The notes beneath the pieces are model-generated. The model made no database searches. It had not been told where the DNA came from and saw only the letters and a program-made list of their open reading frames with translations. Source: Hamadaea tsunoensis DSM 44101 (lineage in GTDB: Bacteria > Actinomycetota > Actinomycetes > Mycobacteriales > Micromonosporaceae). Taken from it: 64,000 nt of DNA. The translations under genes and the position numbers were made by a program. Positions 30,205 to 39,569 of the stretch are shown piece by piece (the first letter of the stretch is position 1; each line of letters opens with the position of its first letter). The stretch is taken from NCBI RefSeq assembly GCF_000428945.1, contig NZ_AUAX01000004.1, forward strand, positions 248,001 to 312,000, given 5' to 3'.

Positions 30205-32514
30205 TCAGCCCCGCCGCCCGCGTCCGCCGCCGGTACCGCCCGTCCCGGCCGGCTGCGAGGCGGTGGGCTGCGGGTTCGGCGTCGTACCGCCGTTGCCGTT
30301 CCCGTTGCCGTTGCCGTTGCCGTTCCCATCGCCGTTCCCGTTGCCGTTGCCCGGCTTCTGGGTCGGCTTGTCGGACGGCTCGCGTGTCACATAACCGGAC
30401 TTGAAGGCCAGGGCGACCGGCGGATCGCCGAAGAGCTGCCGGGTGTCGGTGGACAGCGCCGTGTCGAGGGTGTGCGCGACCGCCGCGATCACGTCCCGCT
30501 GGACGGCCGAGCCCACCGCGTCGGCGGTGCCGCTCGGGTTGGCCGCGATCGAGGCCGCCGCCAGCTGCGGGGTGAACGCGACGAACGACTCGGTGACGTT
30601 GCCGTCGGAGCTGCCGGTCTTGCCGGCGATCGGCCGGCCGTCGACGATGTCGTCGACCGAGCTCGCCGTGGCGCCGTTGCACCGGTAGAACGCCGACTGC
30701 TGGCCGACGGGGCAGCGGGCCGCGTCCGTCGCCGCCAGCGCCACGTCCTTGTCCAGCGCCTGCGTGCAGTCGGCGCCGCCGGTCGCGAGCTTCCTGCCGT
30801 TGGCGTCGGTGATCGACGCGATCGGCGTCGGCTTGCAGTACATGCCCTCGGCCGCCACCGTCGCGTACGCGTTGGCGAGGTCCAGCGGCGTCGTCGCCGA
30901 CACGCCCAGCGTGAACGCGCCCCAGTTGGCCGGGCTCGCCGCGAGCTTCTTGTCCTCGGCGGAACGGAACTGGATGCCGAGCTTCTGCGCCACGGCGACC
31001 GCCTTGGCCACGCCGACCTGCTCCTCCAGCTGCACGAAGTAGGTGTTGACCGAGCGGCCGAAGCCCGTCCACATGTTCCGGTAGCCCGCCATCGAGGCGG
31101 ACGCGTTCTGCGGGCACCAGTAGCCGTCGCAGTTGCCCGGGCCGGTGTAGGGGAACGAGGAGGTGTAGCGGTCCGGGGAGGAGATTCCGGTGTCGAGGGT
31201 CTTGCCCTCCTGCAGCGCCGCCAGCATCGTGAACATCTTGAACGTCGAGCCGGCCTGGTAGCCGTTGACGCCGTTGCCGCCCGCGACGAGTTGCAGCACG
31301 GAGTTGCCCGCCCCGGCCTCCGGGCTGTAGTGCCGGTTCACGGCCAGCGCGACGACCTTGCCGGTGCCGGGCTGGACCACGGCCATCGGGGAGATGCGCT
31401 TGTTCGTGTACCCGTAGACCTTGAGCACCTGCGCCTGCGCGGTCGCCTGCACCTTCGCGTCGAGCGAGGTCACGATGCGGTAGCCGCCGGTCTTGAGCTC
31501 CTGCAGGCGGTCGGCGGCGTTGTCGCCGAACGCCGCCTGCGACTGCCACCAGCTGCGGAAGTAGTCGCAGAAATAGCCGGTGGAGTCCTTGGCGGCGGTG
31601 CAGTCGTTCGGCGTGGAGCTCGGCTTCAGCACGAGCTTCTCGGCCGTCGTCTCGGTCGCCTGCGCGGCCGTGATGTCTCCGGTGCCGACCAGCGACTGCA
31701 GCACGTACGCGCGCCGCTGCAGGGCACGGTCCTGGTCGCCGTCGACGGGGTTGTCCGACTCCGGCGACTGCAACAGCCCGGCCAGCAGCGCCGACTCGGC
31801 GAGGGTCAGCTGGCTCGGGTCCTTGGAGAAGTAGGTGTGCGCCGCGGCGTAGATGCCGTACGCGCCGTGCCCGAAGTAGGCGATGTTCAGGTAGCGCTCG
31901 AGGATCTGGTCCTTGGTGAGCCGCTGCTCGATCGTGATCGCGTACCGGGCCTCGGTGATCTTCCGGCCGGTCGTGACCGCGGTCGCCGCCTGCCGCTCCG
32001 CGTCGGTCGCGCTCGGATCGTTCTTCAGCACGTTGCGGACGTACTGCATGGTCAGCGTCGAGGCGCCCTGCTCGACGCCGCCGCTCGTCCCGTTGGCCAC
32101 CGCCGCGCGCAGGATGCCCTTGAGGTCCACGCCGCCGTGCTCGTAGAACCGGGTGTCCTCGGCGGCCACGACCGCCTTGCGCATGATCGGCGCGACCTGG
32201 GCCAGCGGCACGTCCTTGCGGTTCTGGTCGTAGAACGTGGTCAGCAGCGTCTTGCCGTCGCTCGCGTACAGGTAGCTGGCCTGCAGCTGGGCGGGGTCGC
32301 GCAGCGCCGCCGGCATGTCGTCCCAGCCGATTCCCGCGTGCCCGACCGCCCAGCCGGCCAGCGCCGCGGCGGGCACGGCCGCCCCGGCCAGCACTCCGGC
32401 CGTCACCAGCGCGATCAGCAGCGCCCGGCCGAGCTTGCGGTGTACGCGCACCGGAACGTCGGGGGTGACGTCGGGCGCGTCGGTGTCTTCGGTATCGGGG
32501 GACAGGGGGAACAT
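30205..32514 (-). CDS. Class A penicillin-binding protein (bifunctional transglycosylase/transpeptidase)
   Basis: Polymerises and cross-links peptidoglycan at the outer face of the membrane. 769 residues: a cytoplasmic N-terminus, one transmembrane helix (about 30-55), and a GT51 glycosyltransferase domain with the catalytic EDTRFYEHGG (119-128). The transpeptidase domain has STFK (423-426, nucleophile Ser423), SVN (488-490) and KTGS (632-635). The C-terminus is a flexible tail with alternating NG repeats encoded by hexanucleotide repeats near 30290-30352. ATG 32514 follows a short inverted repeat (GAGTT-tgtg-AACTC, 32551-32564). It is tandem with, but 75 bp from, the MFS gene. Confidence 0.95.
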   Translation of the reverse strand: MFPLSPDTEDTDAPDVTPDVPVRVHRKLGRALLIALVTAGVLAGAAVPAAALAGWAVGHAGIGWDDMPAALRDPAQLQASYLYASDGKTLLTTFYDQNRKDVPLAQVAPIMRKAVVAAEDTRFYEHGGVDLKGILRAAVANGTSGGVEQGASTLTMQYVRNVLKNDPSATDAERQAATAVTTGRKITEARYAITIEQRLTKDQILERYLNIAYFGHGAYGIYAAAHTYFSKDPSQLTLAESALLAGLLQSPESDNPVDGDQDRALQRRAYVLQSLVGTGDITAAQATETTAEKLVLKPSSTPNDCTAAKDSTGYFCDYFRSWWQSQAAFGDNAADRLQELKTGGYRIVTSLDAKVQATAQAQVLKVYGYTNKRISPMAVVQPGTGKVVALAVNRHYSPEAGAGNSVLQLVAGGNGVNGYQAGSTFKMFTMLAALQEGKTLDTGISSPDRYTSSFPYTGPGNCDGYWCPQNASASMAGYRNMWTGFGRSVNTYFVQLEEQVGVAKAVAVAQKLGIQFRSAEDKKLAASPANWGAFTLGVSATTPLDLANAYATVAAEGMYCKPTPIASITDANGRKLATGGADCTQALDKDVALAATDAARCPVGQQSAFYRCNGATASSVDDIVDGRPIAGKTGSSDGNVTESFVAFTPQLAAASIAANPSGTADAVGSAVQRDVIAAVAHTLDTALSTDTRQLFGDPPVALAFKSGYVTREPSDKPTQKPGNGNGNGDGNGNGNGNGNGNGGTTPNPQPTASQPAGTGGTGGGRGRRG

Positions 32515-32589
32515 GAGCGCAAGCCTGCCCGGTCAACCTGGGTTCGTCCTGAGTTTGTGAACTCGGTCACCGATCGCGCTTGTCACTGT

Positions 32590-33822
32590 TCAGACAGGTT
32601 GGACGGCAACCTTTTCGGGGTAGCGCAGCCGGATCGGCGTGAGCAGGGCGACCGACGCCGCGCCCAGGTAGCCGAGACCGGCCACGAGCAGCACCGGGCG
32701 TACGCCGAACCGGCCGCTCGCGGCCGTCAGGGCGGTCGCGCCGAGCGGGCCCAGCGAACCGTGGATCGTCCAGAAGGCCGAGGTGACCCGGCCGAGCAAC
32801 GCGTCCGGGGTGACCTGCTGGCGCAGCGACTGGGAGCAGATGCCGGCCGTCGCCACGCAGAAGTACGCCGCGGCCGCCCCGAGCGCCACCGTCGCGACCG
32901 AGGTGCCGAAGCCGATGGTGGCGATGAGGACGCCGGCCAGCATCGAGCAGCCGATCCAGGTCGGGCCGAAGCCGATCCGCCGCCGGATCCGGGCCACCGA
33001 CAGCGATCCGGCGATGACCCCGAGCGCGACGACCGCCAGGGCGTACCCGACGGCGGAATCGGGCTGCCCCAGGTCGTGCTTGAGGTGGTAGATCACGAGG
33101 TCGGTCACCCCCTTCTCCACGAAGATCAGCATCGTCAGCACGACCGTCATCCACCGCAGTACGCGATGGCGCAGCAGGAACCGCGCACCGACCAGCAGGT
33201 TGTGGGCGAACGAGGCGGCCTCGACGGGTCCGGCCTGCGGATCGGCGGGGGCGCGGAAGCGGACGAAGCAGATGCCGACGGCCGAGACGGCGTAGGTCGC
33301 GGCGTCGACCCACATCGCGGCGGCCGGGCCGAACGCGGCCGAGATCAGCCCGGCGAGGATCGGGCCGGCGATCCCGGCCACGGAGTAGCTGGCCGACATC
33401 AGCCCGTTGGCCCGCGTGATCTGGTCCGGCCCGACGAGCCGGGGCAGCACGGCCACGTAGGTGACGTTGAACAGCATCGAGAACACGGCGGCGACGGGCA
33501 TCACCGCGTACAGCAGCCAGACCGGGGAGCCGAACAGCCACGCGACCGGGATCGCCGCGACGAGCAGCGCGCGGGCGGTGTCGGCGGCGATGAGCAGCCG
33601 CCGGCGGTCGAACCGGTCGGCGATCACCCCGGCGAAGACCCCGGCCAGCAGGTTCGCAGCCGCGGCCACGGCGGTGACCAGGCCCATCTGGGCGACGGAT
33701 CCGGTGGCGTGCAGGACGAGCAGCGGTACGGCGATGGTCGAGAACGCGTCACCGGCCGCCGACAGCGTCTGCACGCTCCAGAAGACGGCCAGGTCGCGGT
33801 TGTTCTTGAGCACTCGCCTCAC
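32590..33822 (-). CDS. MFS transporter (EntS-like)
   Basis: A 410-residue major facilitator with about 12 transmembrane helices. The family motif DRFDRRRLLIAAD is in the loop between helices 2 and 3. The overall layout (NRDLAVFWSVQTLSAAGDAFSTIAVPLLVL at the N-terminus) resembles the EntS/MFS_3 group of exporters for siderophores or macrolides, so an efflux role is likely but the substrate is unknown. GTG 33822 overlaps the stop of the LtrA gene (GTGA), so the two are coupled. It is not next to the siderophore operon at the right end of the window. Confidence 0.88.
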   Translation of the reverse strand: MRRVLKNNRDLAVFWSVQTLSAAGDAFSTIAVPLLVLHATGSVAQMGLVTAVAAAANLLAGVFAGVIADRFDRRRLLIAADTARALLVAAIPVAWLFGSPVWLLYAVMPVAAVFSMLFNVTYVAVLPRLVGPDQITRANGLMSASYSVAGIAGPILAGLISAAFGPAAAMWVDAATYAVSAVGICFVRFRAPADPQAGPVEAASFAHNLLVGARFLLRHRVLRWMTVVLTMLIFVEKGVTDLVIYHLKHDLGQPDSAVGYALAVVALGVIAGSLSVARIRRRIGFGPTWIGCSMLAGVLIATIGFGTSVATVALGAAAAYFCVATAGICSQSLRQQVTPDALLGRVTSAFWTIHGSLGPLGATALTAASGRFGVRPVLLVAGLGYLGAASVALLTPIRLRYPEKVAVQPV

Positions 33823-35705
33823 TCACCGAGCCAGCTGCGCATGGACGCGTCGTCGGCCGCGGCCTCGTCACGCCGGCGCCGCCGGTCCGCCCGTGTCTCC
33901 CGGGGCGGCTCGGCCTGCTCCGGCGCGGGCCCGGCCCGGCGGCCGGCCTTGTCCGGCTGCCGGCCCGACGTCGGCGGGGCAGCGGGTGCCGGGGCGGCCG
34001 GTGGCGGGGGCGGCGGTGCGGGTGCCTGCGGCGCGGGCGGCACGACCGGCGACGAGGAGGCTTCCTCCCGCGGCGGGGTGTCCTTGCGCCGCCCGAACCG
34101 CGACTCCTTCTTCGGCCGCGGCGGCGGCTCGGCCTTCTCCCGCTTCTCCCGCTGGGCCGGCACCGCGCCGGTCGGCTCCCGCAGCGCCGACGCGGTCGGC
34201 GGCATTGTCGGCGGGGCGGCCGGGAGGGACGAGGACCGCCCGGTGGGGGACGTGTCCTCGCTCAGCCACGAATCGGTGATCGAATCACTCGGCCACTCGA
34301 CCTTCCGCGTCGTGTCCAGCGGATCGTACGCGTGGCTCCCGGTGGTGGTCATCGGGTCGTACGTCCGGCTGCCGGTGGTGGTCATCGGGTCGTACGAGCG
34401 GCTGCCGGTGGTGGTCATCGGGTCGTAGGACCGGCTGCCGGTGGTGGTCATCGGGTCGTAGGACCGGCTGCCCGTGCTCGTCGCGGGGTCGCCGGAGCGG
34501 CCGCCCGGCTCGGGGAAGTCGAACGCGCCCGTCGTCTCGGCGGACACCCGCGGAGCGGGCACGTCCACAGCGGACACCGCCGGGTCCACCATCTCCGGGA
34601 CGCTTCGGCGGTGCCGTCGGCGGCTCCACGCGTACTCGATGATGTTGAGCCAGAAGGCCACGACGGCGAGATCGAGGAGCGACAGCCCGGCGCTGAGCCG
34701 GTCGGTGATCTTGAAAAGCGCCACGACGACGGCGAAGGCGGCGAGCCGGGTCCAGGGGATGCGGCGCAGGAACACCCACTGGCCCGCCACGAACGTGATC
34801 AGGTAGAGGGCGAACCCGCCGAACAGCAGGGCCGCGACGCCGAAGGGCAGCGGCTCGCCGGGGTGGGCGACGGCCTCGCCGAGACCGACGGCGACGCCGA
34901 GGACGCCGGCGACGAAGAACAGGTGGGTGAACCCGACGAGCCCGCCGAGCTGGTCGCCGCGCAGGGCGCGCGCAGGCCGCTCGGTGCCGGCGGCGTAGTG
35001 GAGGTAGAGCCACCACAGCCCGCAGACGAGGGCGAACCCGCTGGCCAGCGCGGCCACGATGGACGGGGTGAGGTGTTCGAGGCCGACCACGGTGGCGCCG
35101 ATCGCGAGGACGGCCTCGCCGAGCGCGAGGAGCAGGAACAGGCCGTAGCGCTCGCGCAGGTGCTTCGGCTCGAACGCGGCGGCGGCCGGCCTGCCCCCGA
35201 CGACGCGCGGCAGCACCAGGTCGGCGACCACGGCGACGGCCCACGCGCCGAGCCGCCAGTTCCCCGGCAGGAAGGCGCCGGCGAGCATGATCGGCCCGCT
35301 GATCTGGGACAGGAGCATGAAGGTGGGGCTGGGGTCCTCAGGCGTGCGGCGCAGCTGCTGCAGCAGCGTCACCACGACCCGCTGGGCCAGGAACGCGGCG
35401 CCGAAGACGATGCCCCGGTCCCCGAATGCCTCGGGCACCGAGACCGCCATGACCAGCGCGCACAGCCCGGCGGCGAAATGGGCGAGGCGCTCGGCGGGCG
35501 AGTCGGAGCCCTTGACGTTGGTGTAGGTGACCATCGCGGCCCAGGCCCAGTACAGCGGCACGAACAGGACGACGGCACGGGCCCCGCCCATGAGGGTCGG
35601 TCCTGCCCCGGCGAGCGGGTGGAGCAGGGCGGACACCTGCACGATGGCGAAGACGAAGACGAGATCGTAGAAGAGCTCGACCGGCGAGACGGACTTCGGC
35701 TGCAC
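33819..35705 (-). CDS. LtrA (low temperature requirement A) family membrane protein with repetitive tail
   Basis: 628 residues. The N-terminal part (about 1-375) is a multi-helix membrane domain of the LtrA family: it begins VSPVELFYDLVFVFAI and contains KHLRERYGLFLLLALGE. The C-terminal 250 residues are cytosolic and disordered. They include five 11-residue repeats TGSRSYDPMTT encoded by a 33-bp minisatellite, then Pro/Ala-rich and Arg-rich segments. The LtrA family has no firm biochemical role. The start is GTG 35705, 15 bp after the sugar-isomerase gene, so it may ride on that operon; the MFS gene is coupled downstream. The long tail is unusual for the family. Confidence 0.88.
   Translation of the reverse strand: MQPKSVSPVELFYDLVFVFAIVQVSALLHPLAGAGPTLMGGARAVVLFVPLYWAWAAMVTYTNVKGSDSPAERLAHFAAGLCALVMAVSVPEAFGDRGIVFGAAFLAQRVVVTLLQQLRRTPEDPSPTFMLLSQISGPIMLAGAFLPGNWRLGAWAVAVVADLVLPRVVGGRPAAAAFEPKHLRERYGLFLLLALGEAVLAIGATVVGLEHLTPSIVAALASGFALVCGLWWLYLHYAAGTERPARALRGDQLGGLVGFTHLFFVAGVLGVAVGLGEAVAHPGEPLPFGVAALLFGGFALYLITFVAGQWVFLRRIPWTRLAAFAVVVALFKITDRLSAGLSLLDLAVVAFWLNIIEYAWSRRRHRRSVPEMVDPAVSAVDVPAPRVSAETTGAFDFPEPGGRSGDPATSTGSRSYDPMTTTGSRSYDPMTTTGSRSYDPMTTTGSRTYDPMTTTGSHAYDPLDTTRKVEWPSDSITDSWLSEDTSPTGRSSSLPAAPPTMPPTASALREPTGAVPAQREKREKAEPPPRPKKESRFGRRKDTPPREEASSSPVVPPAPQAPAPPPPPPAAPAPAAPPTSGRQPDKAGRRAGPAPEQAEPPRETRADRRRRRDEAAADDASMRSWLGE
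34318..34482 (-). repeat. 33-bp minisatellite in the LtrA gene (five units)
   Basis: Units start at 34318, 34351, 34384, 34417 and 34450, and share ATCGGGTCGTA and CGGCTGCCGGTGGTGGTC. Because 33 is a multiple of three, gain or loss of units keeps the frame and only changes the number of TGSRSYDPMTT repeats in the protein. Confidence 0.92.
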
Positions 35706-35720
35706 GCGAACACTCTGCCG

Positions 35721-36497
35721 TCAGGCCGCGGCTTTGTCGAGCCAGCGCCGGCTGTCCGCGAGGGCCTGCGGCAACGGGCCGGCGTCCGCGTACCACTTGC
35801 TCTCCCACTCCAGGCTCAGCCAGCCGTCGTAGCCCAGCCGGCGTACCAGGTCCAGCGCCGTCGTCAGCGGCACCGTCCCGGCGCCGAGCGCCAGCGGCGT
35901 ACGCTCCGCGGCGCTCTTCACGTCTTTCACCTGAACGTGGGCCAGGAAAGGCGCGAGCGCCGCGGCGGTCACCGTCATTGCTTCTCCGGTACGCCACGGG
36001 TGCAGCACGTCCCAGATCGCCCCGACGCCGGGGTGGCCGACGGCGGCCAGGATCCGCGCGACGTCGACGCCCCGGGGATGGGAGTCGTGGGTCTCCAGCC
36101 ACAGCCGTACGCCGTCCGGCAGCAGCGGCGCGGCGGCGGCGAGCCGGCGTACCGCCCGGTCGTCGGCGGCCGGACCGGCCTCGGCCGCGCCCGGGAAGAC
36201 GCGGACCGCGGGCGCGCCCAGGTCGGCCGCCAGCGCGGCGTGCGCCAGCAGATCGGCGACGCACCGGTCGTCGTCGCCGTCCGCGGCCACCTTCACGTAC
36301 GAGGCGACGCACAGGATCGTGGTGCCGTCGAGATCCCGCCGCGCCTGGGCCCGGCCGGCCGCGGACAGTCCGGTGTGGACCGGCTCGTCGGCGGCGGCGC
36401 GCAGTTCCAGACCGGTCCAGCCGGACTCCTTCGCGAGCGCCGCGACCTCGGTCAGCGGCCACCCCGAACAGCCCAGCGTCGAGAACGCCAGCCGCAT
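35721..36497 (-). CDS. Sugar phosphate isomerase/epimerase (xylose isomerase-like TIM barrel)
   Basis: A 258-residue AP-endonuclease-2-fold protein. It starts MRLAFSTLGCSGWPL and has ELRAAADEPVHTGLS, the metal-binding LETHDSHP, WDVLHPWRTGE, HVQVKDVK and the C-terminal SLEWESKWY. These supply the Glu/Asp/His/Glu ligands of a divalent-metal isomerase or epimerase. It is the last of four genes transcribed from 39495; its ATG directly follows the stop of the second isomerase gene. Likely acts on a sugar or cyclitol intermediate; the substrate cannot be read from sequence. Confidence 0.88.
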   Translation of the reverse strand: MRLAFSTLGCSGWPLTEVAALAKESGWTGLELRAAADEPVHTGLSAAGRAQARRDLDGTTILCVASYVKVAADGDDDRCVADLLAHAALAADLGAPAVRVFPGAAEAGPAADDRAVRRLAAAAPLLPDGVRLWLETHDSHPRGVDVARILAAVGHPGVGAIWDVLHPWRTGEAMTVTAAALAPFLAHVQVKDVKSAAERTPLALGAGTVPLTTALDLVRRLGYDGWLSLEWESKWYADAGPLPQALADSRRWLDKAAA

Positions 36498-37301
36498 TCA
36501 GACCTCCCCGATGTACGCCCGGTGCCGCTCGGCCATCGTCGCCACGGTAGCGGCCGGATCGGCGTCCCAGACGGCCTGGTGGAAGATCTCCACCTCGACG
36601 TGACCGGTGTAGCCCGCCCGGGCGACCGCCTCGGTGATCGGCGCGAACTCGATGCAGCCGTCGCCGACGTGCCCCCGGCCCAGCAGCGCGTCCGCCGGGA
36701 TCGGCAGCACCCAGTCGCACACCTGGTACGCGGAGATCCGCCCGGCCGCCCGCGCGATCTGGCCGAACAGCTCCGGATCCCACCACACGTGGTACGTGTC
36801 GACGACGACGCCGACCTCGTGCGGCGCGAAGTTCTCGGCGAGATCGAGGGCCTGGCCGAGCGTACTGACCACGGCCCGGTCGGCGCAGAACATCGGGTGC
36901 AGCGGTTCGATCGCGAGGCGTACGCCCCGGTCGGCCGCGTACGGGACGAGGGCGTCGAGCGCGTCGGCGACCTGCTGCCGGGCGCCGGGCAGATCCTTGG
37001 ACCCGTCCGGCAGCCCGCCCACGACGAGCACGAGCTCCTTCGCGCCCAGGATCGCGGCCTCGTCGACGGCCGCCTGGTTGTCCGCCAGCCACCCCGGCAC
37101 GTGGAAGAAGCCGCCCCGGCACAGGCTCGTCACCGTCAGCGCGTACCCGTCGATGATCTTCCGGGCGGCGGCGGCGCCCCCGGCCGCGGCGACCACGTCC
37201 CGCCAGGGTCCGATGCCGGTGATGCCGTTCTCGGCGGCCAGCCGGGCGGCCGTCTCCAGGGAGGCGTACTTGACGGTGGCGGTGTTCAGGGAGAGCTTCA
37301 C
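36498..37301 (-). CDS. Sugar phosphate isomerase/epimerase, second paralogue
   Basis: A 267-residue TIM-barrel isomerase. It starts at GTG 37301 (VKLSLNTATVKY), overlapping the stop of the DUF993 gene as GTGA. Landmarks: TSLCRGGFFH, LAIEPLHPMFCADR (Glu ligand), VGVVVDTYHVWWDPE (Asp/His ligands) and HVEVEIFHQAVW (C-terminal Glu). It is distinct from its neighbour, so the two probably act on successive intermediates rather than being redundant copies. Confidence 0.88.
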   Translation of the reverse strand: MKLSLNTATVKYASLETAARLAAENGITGIGPWRDVVAAAGGAAAARKIIDGYALTVTSLCRGGFFHVPGWLADNQAAVDEAAILGAKELVLVVGGLPDGSKDLPGARQQVADALDALVPYAADRGVRLAIEPLHPMFCADRAVVSTLGQALDLAENFAPHEVGVVVDTYHVWWDPELFGQIARAAGRISAYQVCDWVLPIPADALLGRGHVGDGCIEFAPITEAVARAGYTGHVEVEIFHQAVWDADPAATVATMAERHRAYIGEV

Positions 37302-38359
37302 AGGGTGGCCACCTTCGCGGCCGCCGCCTCGGGGTCGGCGAGGACCCCGCACTCCCCGGCGAGCCGGTACAGCTCCAGCAGGTGCTCGCGGGATCTCGCC
37401 GTCTGCTGCCCGGCGATCATCCGGAACTGCTCCTGGTGCCCGTTGAGCCAGGCCAGGAAGACGATGCCGGTCTTGTAGTGGAAGGTCGGCGCGGCGAAGA
37501 TGTGCCGGGCCAGCGGGACCGTCGGGTCGAGCATCGCCCGGAACCCGGCCGTGTCCCCGGCGTCGAGCGCCCGCAGCGCGGCGGCGGCGGGGACCGCGAC
37601 GGCGTCGAAGATCCCGAGCAGCGCGTGCGAGAAGCCCTCGGCGTCCCCGGCGATCAGCTCGGGATAGTTGTAGTCGTCGCCGGTGTAGAGGCGTACGCCG
37701 GCCGGCAGCGCCCGGCGCAGCGCGATCTCCCGGCCCGCGTCGAGCAGGGACACCTTGATCCCGTCGATCCTGTACGCGTGGGTGCGGATGAGGTCCAGCA
37801 CGGTTCCGGTCGCCGCGTCGAGGTCCTTGTCGCCCCAGTAGCCGGCCAGCGCCGGGTCGAACATGTCGCCGAGCCAGTGCAGGATCACCGGCTGGTCCAC
37901 CTGGGCCAGCAGCCGCCCGTAGAGGTTCAGGTAGTCGTCCGGGCCCGTCGCGTTGGCGGCGAGCGCCCGGCTGGCCATCAGGATCACGCGCGCCCCGGCG
38001 GCCTGGACGACCTCGATCTGCTCGGCGTACGCGGCCTCGATGCCGGCCAGGGTGTGCTCGCCGGGGGAGAGGTGATCGGTGCCGGCGCCGCAGGCCAGCA
38101 GGCCGCCGACCGCCTTCGCCTCGGCGCCGCTGCGGCGGATCAGTTCCCGGGCGCCGGTCGGGCCGCCCCGCTCGTCGGTGCCCGACCACGGCAGGCCCAT
38201 GCCGCGCTGGGCGGTGTCCATCGCGTCGGCCACGCCGAGGCCCAGCGACCAGAGGTGGTGGCGGAACCGCAGGGTGGCGTCCCAGTCCACGGTGGTCTGG
38301 TCGGCGGCGGCGGGATCGGCGACGACGTGGGCCGCGGCGTAGAACGTCCGGGCGCTCAC
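37298..38359 (-). CDS. DUF993 family protein (dihydrodipicolinate synthase-like TIM barrel)
   Basis: A 353-residue DUF993 protein. It has the aldolase-like pattern HWLGDMFDPALAGYWGDKDL, DGIKVSLLDAGREIALR with a Lys at the position expected for the Schiff base of DHDPS-type aldolases, and LYTGDDYNYPELI. A C-C bond-cleaving aldolase role on a sugar-derived keto acid is a reasonable inference, but the family is uncharacterised. It starts at GTG 38359, overlapping the oxidoreductase stop. In actinobacteria DUF993 is typically found with the same partners as here. Confidence 0.85.
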   Translation of the reverse strand: MSARTFYAAAHVVADPAAADQTTVDWDATLRFRHHLWSLGLGVADAMDTAQRGMGLPWSGTDERGGPTGARELIRRSGAEAKAVGGLLACGAGTDHLSPGEHTLAGIEAAYAEQIEVVQAAGARVILMASRALAANATGPDDYLNLYGRLLAQVDQPVILHWLGDMFDPALAGYWGDKDLDAATGTVLDLIRTHAYRIDGIKVSLLDAGREIALRRALPAGVRLYTGDDYNYPELIAGDAEGFSHALLGIFDAVAVPAAAALRALDAGDTAGFRAMLDPTVPLARHIFAAPTFHYKTGIVFLAWLNGHQEQFRMIAGQQTARSREHLLELYRLAGECGVLADPEAAAAKVATL

Positions 38360-39495
38360 AGGGCGGGCACCTCCAGGCGGCGGCCCTCGCGAGCCGACTG
38401 CGCGCCGAGTTCGGCCAGCTGTACGCCGCGCGCGCCGGCCCACAGGTCGTGCGCGTACGGGGCGCCGGTGGCGACGGCCGTGAGGAACTCGGCCCACTGC
38501 ACCTTGAACCCGTTGTCGTAGACGTCGTTCTCCGGCACGTCCGTCCACAGTGCCCGGAAGTCGTGGCTCGTCGGCAGATCCGGGTTCCAGACCGGCTTCG
38601 GCGTCGCGTTGCGGTGCTGGATGCGGCAGCCGCGCAGGCCCGCCACGGCCGACCCGTGGGTGCCGTCGACGTGGAAGGCCACCAGCTCGGTCCGGTCCAC
38701 CCGGGTCGCCCACGACGAGGTGATCTGGGCGACGATCCCGCCTTCGAGTTCCAGCACCGCGTACGCGGCGTCGTCGGCCGTCGCCGCGTACGGCTCGCCC
38801 TGCTCGTCGAAGCGCTGCGGGATGTGGGTGACGGAGTGCGCGTACACCGACTTCACCGGGGCGATCACGTGGTCGAGCACGTAACGCCAGTGCGGGAACA
38901 TGTCCAGCACCATGCCGCCGCCGTCCTCGGCCCGGTAGTTCCAGCTCGGCCGCTGGGCCGCCTGCCAGTCGCCCTCGAACACCCAGTAGCCGAAATCGAT
39001 GCGTACGCTGAGGATCCGGCCGAAGAAGCCGGAGTCGACCAGCCGCTTGAGCTTGCGCAGGCCGGGCAGGTAGAGCTTGTCGGCGACGACGCCGTGGCGG
39101 ACGCCGGCCGCGTCGGCCGCGCGGGCGAGGCCGAGCGCCTCGTCGAGGGTCTCGGCGACGGGCTTCTCGGTGTAGACGTGCTTGCCGGCCGCGATCGCCT
39201 TGGTGAGCCCGGCGACGCGGGCCTGGGTCACCTGCGCGTCGAAGTAGATCTCGTTGGCCGGGTCGGCGAGCGCCGCGTCGAGGTCGGTCGTGAAGTTCGT
39301 GAGGCCGTGCTGGGCGGCGAGGGCCTCCAGCTTGGCGGCGTTGCGGCCGACGAGCACCGGCTCGGGGAACAGCACCGTGCCGTCGGGCAGGTTCAGGCCG
39401 CCCTCCTCGCGGATCGCGAGCAGGGAGCGCACCAGGTGCTGGCGGTATCCCATCCGCCCGGTGACGCCGTTCATGACGATGGTGACCTTCTTCAC
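38356..39495 (-). CDS. Gfo/Idh/MocA family oxidoreductase
   Basis: A 379-residue NAD(P)-dependent dehydrogenase. The N-terminal Rossmann domain (VTIVMNGVTGRMGYRQHL) carries KHVYTEKPVAETLDEAL, the family motif with the catalytic EKP Lys, and a C-terminal alpha/beta substrate domain follows (YRAEDGGGMVLDMFPHWRYVLDHV supplies the DxxxHxxD/W-type active-site residues). Oxidises a sugar, inositol or derivative. It is the first gene of the operon: GTG 39495 has GAGGAG upstream, and the palindrome at 39570 lies in its promoter. Confidence 0.9.
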   Translation of the reverse strand: MKKVTIVMNGVTGRMGYRQHLVRSLLAIREEGGLNLPDGTVLFPEPVLVGRNAAKLEALAAQHGLTNFTTDLDAALADPANEIYFDAQVTQARVAGLTKAIAAGKHVYTEKPVAETLDEALGLARAADAAGVRHGVVADKLYLPGLRKLKRLVDSGFFGRILSVRIDFGYWVFEGDWQAAQRPSWNYRAEDGGGMVLDMFPHWRYVLDHVIAPVKSVYAHSVTHIPQRFDEQGEPYAATADDAAYAVLELEGGIVAQITSSWATRVDRTELVAFHVDGTHGSAVAGLRGCRIQHRNATPKPVWNPDLPTSHDFRALWTDVPENDVYDNGFKVQWAEFLTAVATGAPYAHDLWAGARGVQLAELGAQSAREGRRLEVPAL

Positions 39496-39569
39496 GCCGC
39501 TCCTCGCTTCGTCTGGAGTCCCCGCCGCCGGGTGCCGTGCTGGGCGGCGCCGGCGGCGATTCGTTATTC

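Noticed and set aside
29473-34428. Open frame of 1651 codons on the plus strand
   Set aside because: It is antisense to lutA, the penicillin-binding protein, MFS and LtrA genes, has extremely Arg/Gly/Val-rich sequence without domains, and comes from GC-rich third positions of the real genes.
34318-34482. CRISPR-like regularly spaced repeats
   Set aside because: The units are contiguous 33-bp tandem repeats without unique spacers, they lie inside a coding frame and translate to a clean peptide repeat, and no cas gene is near.
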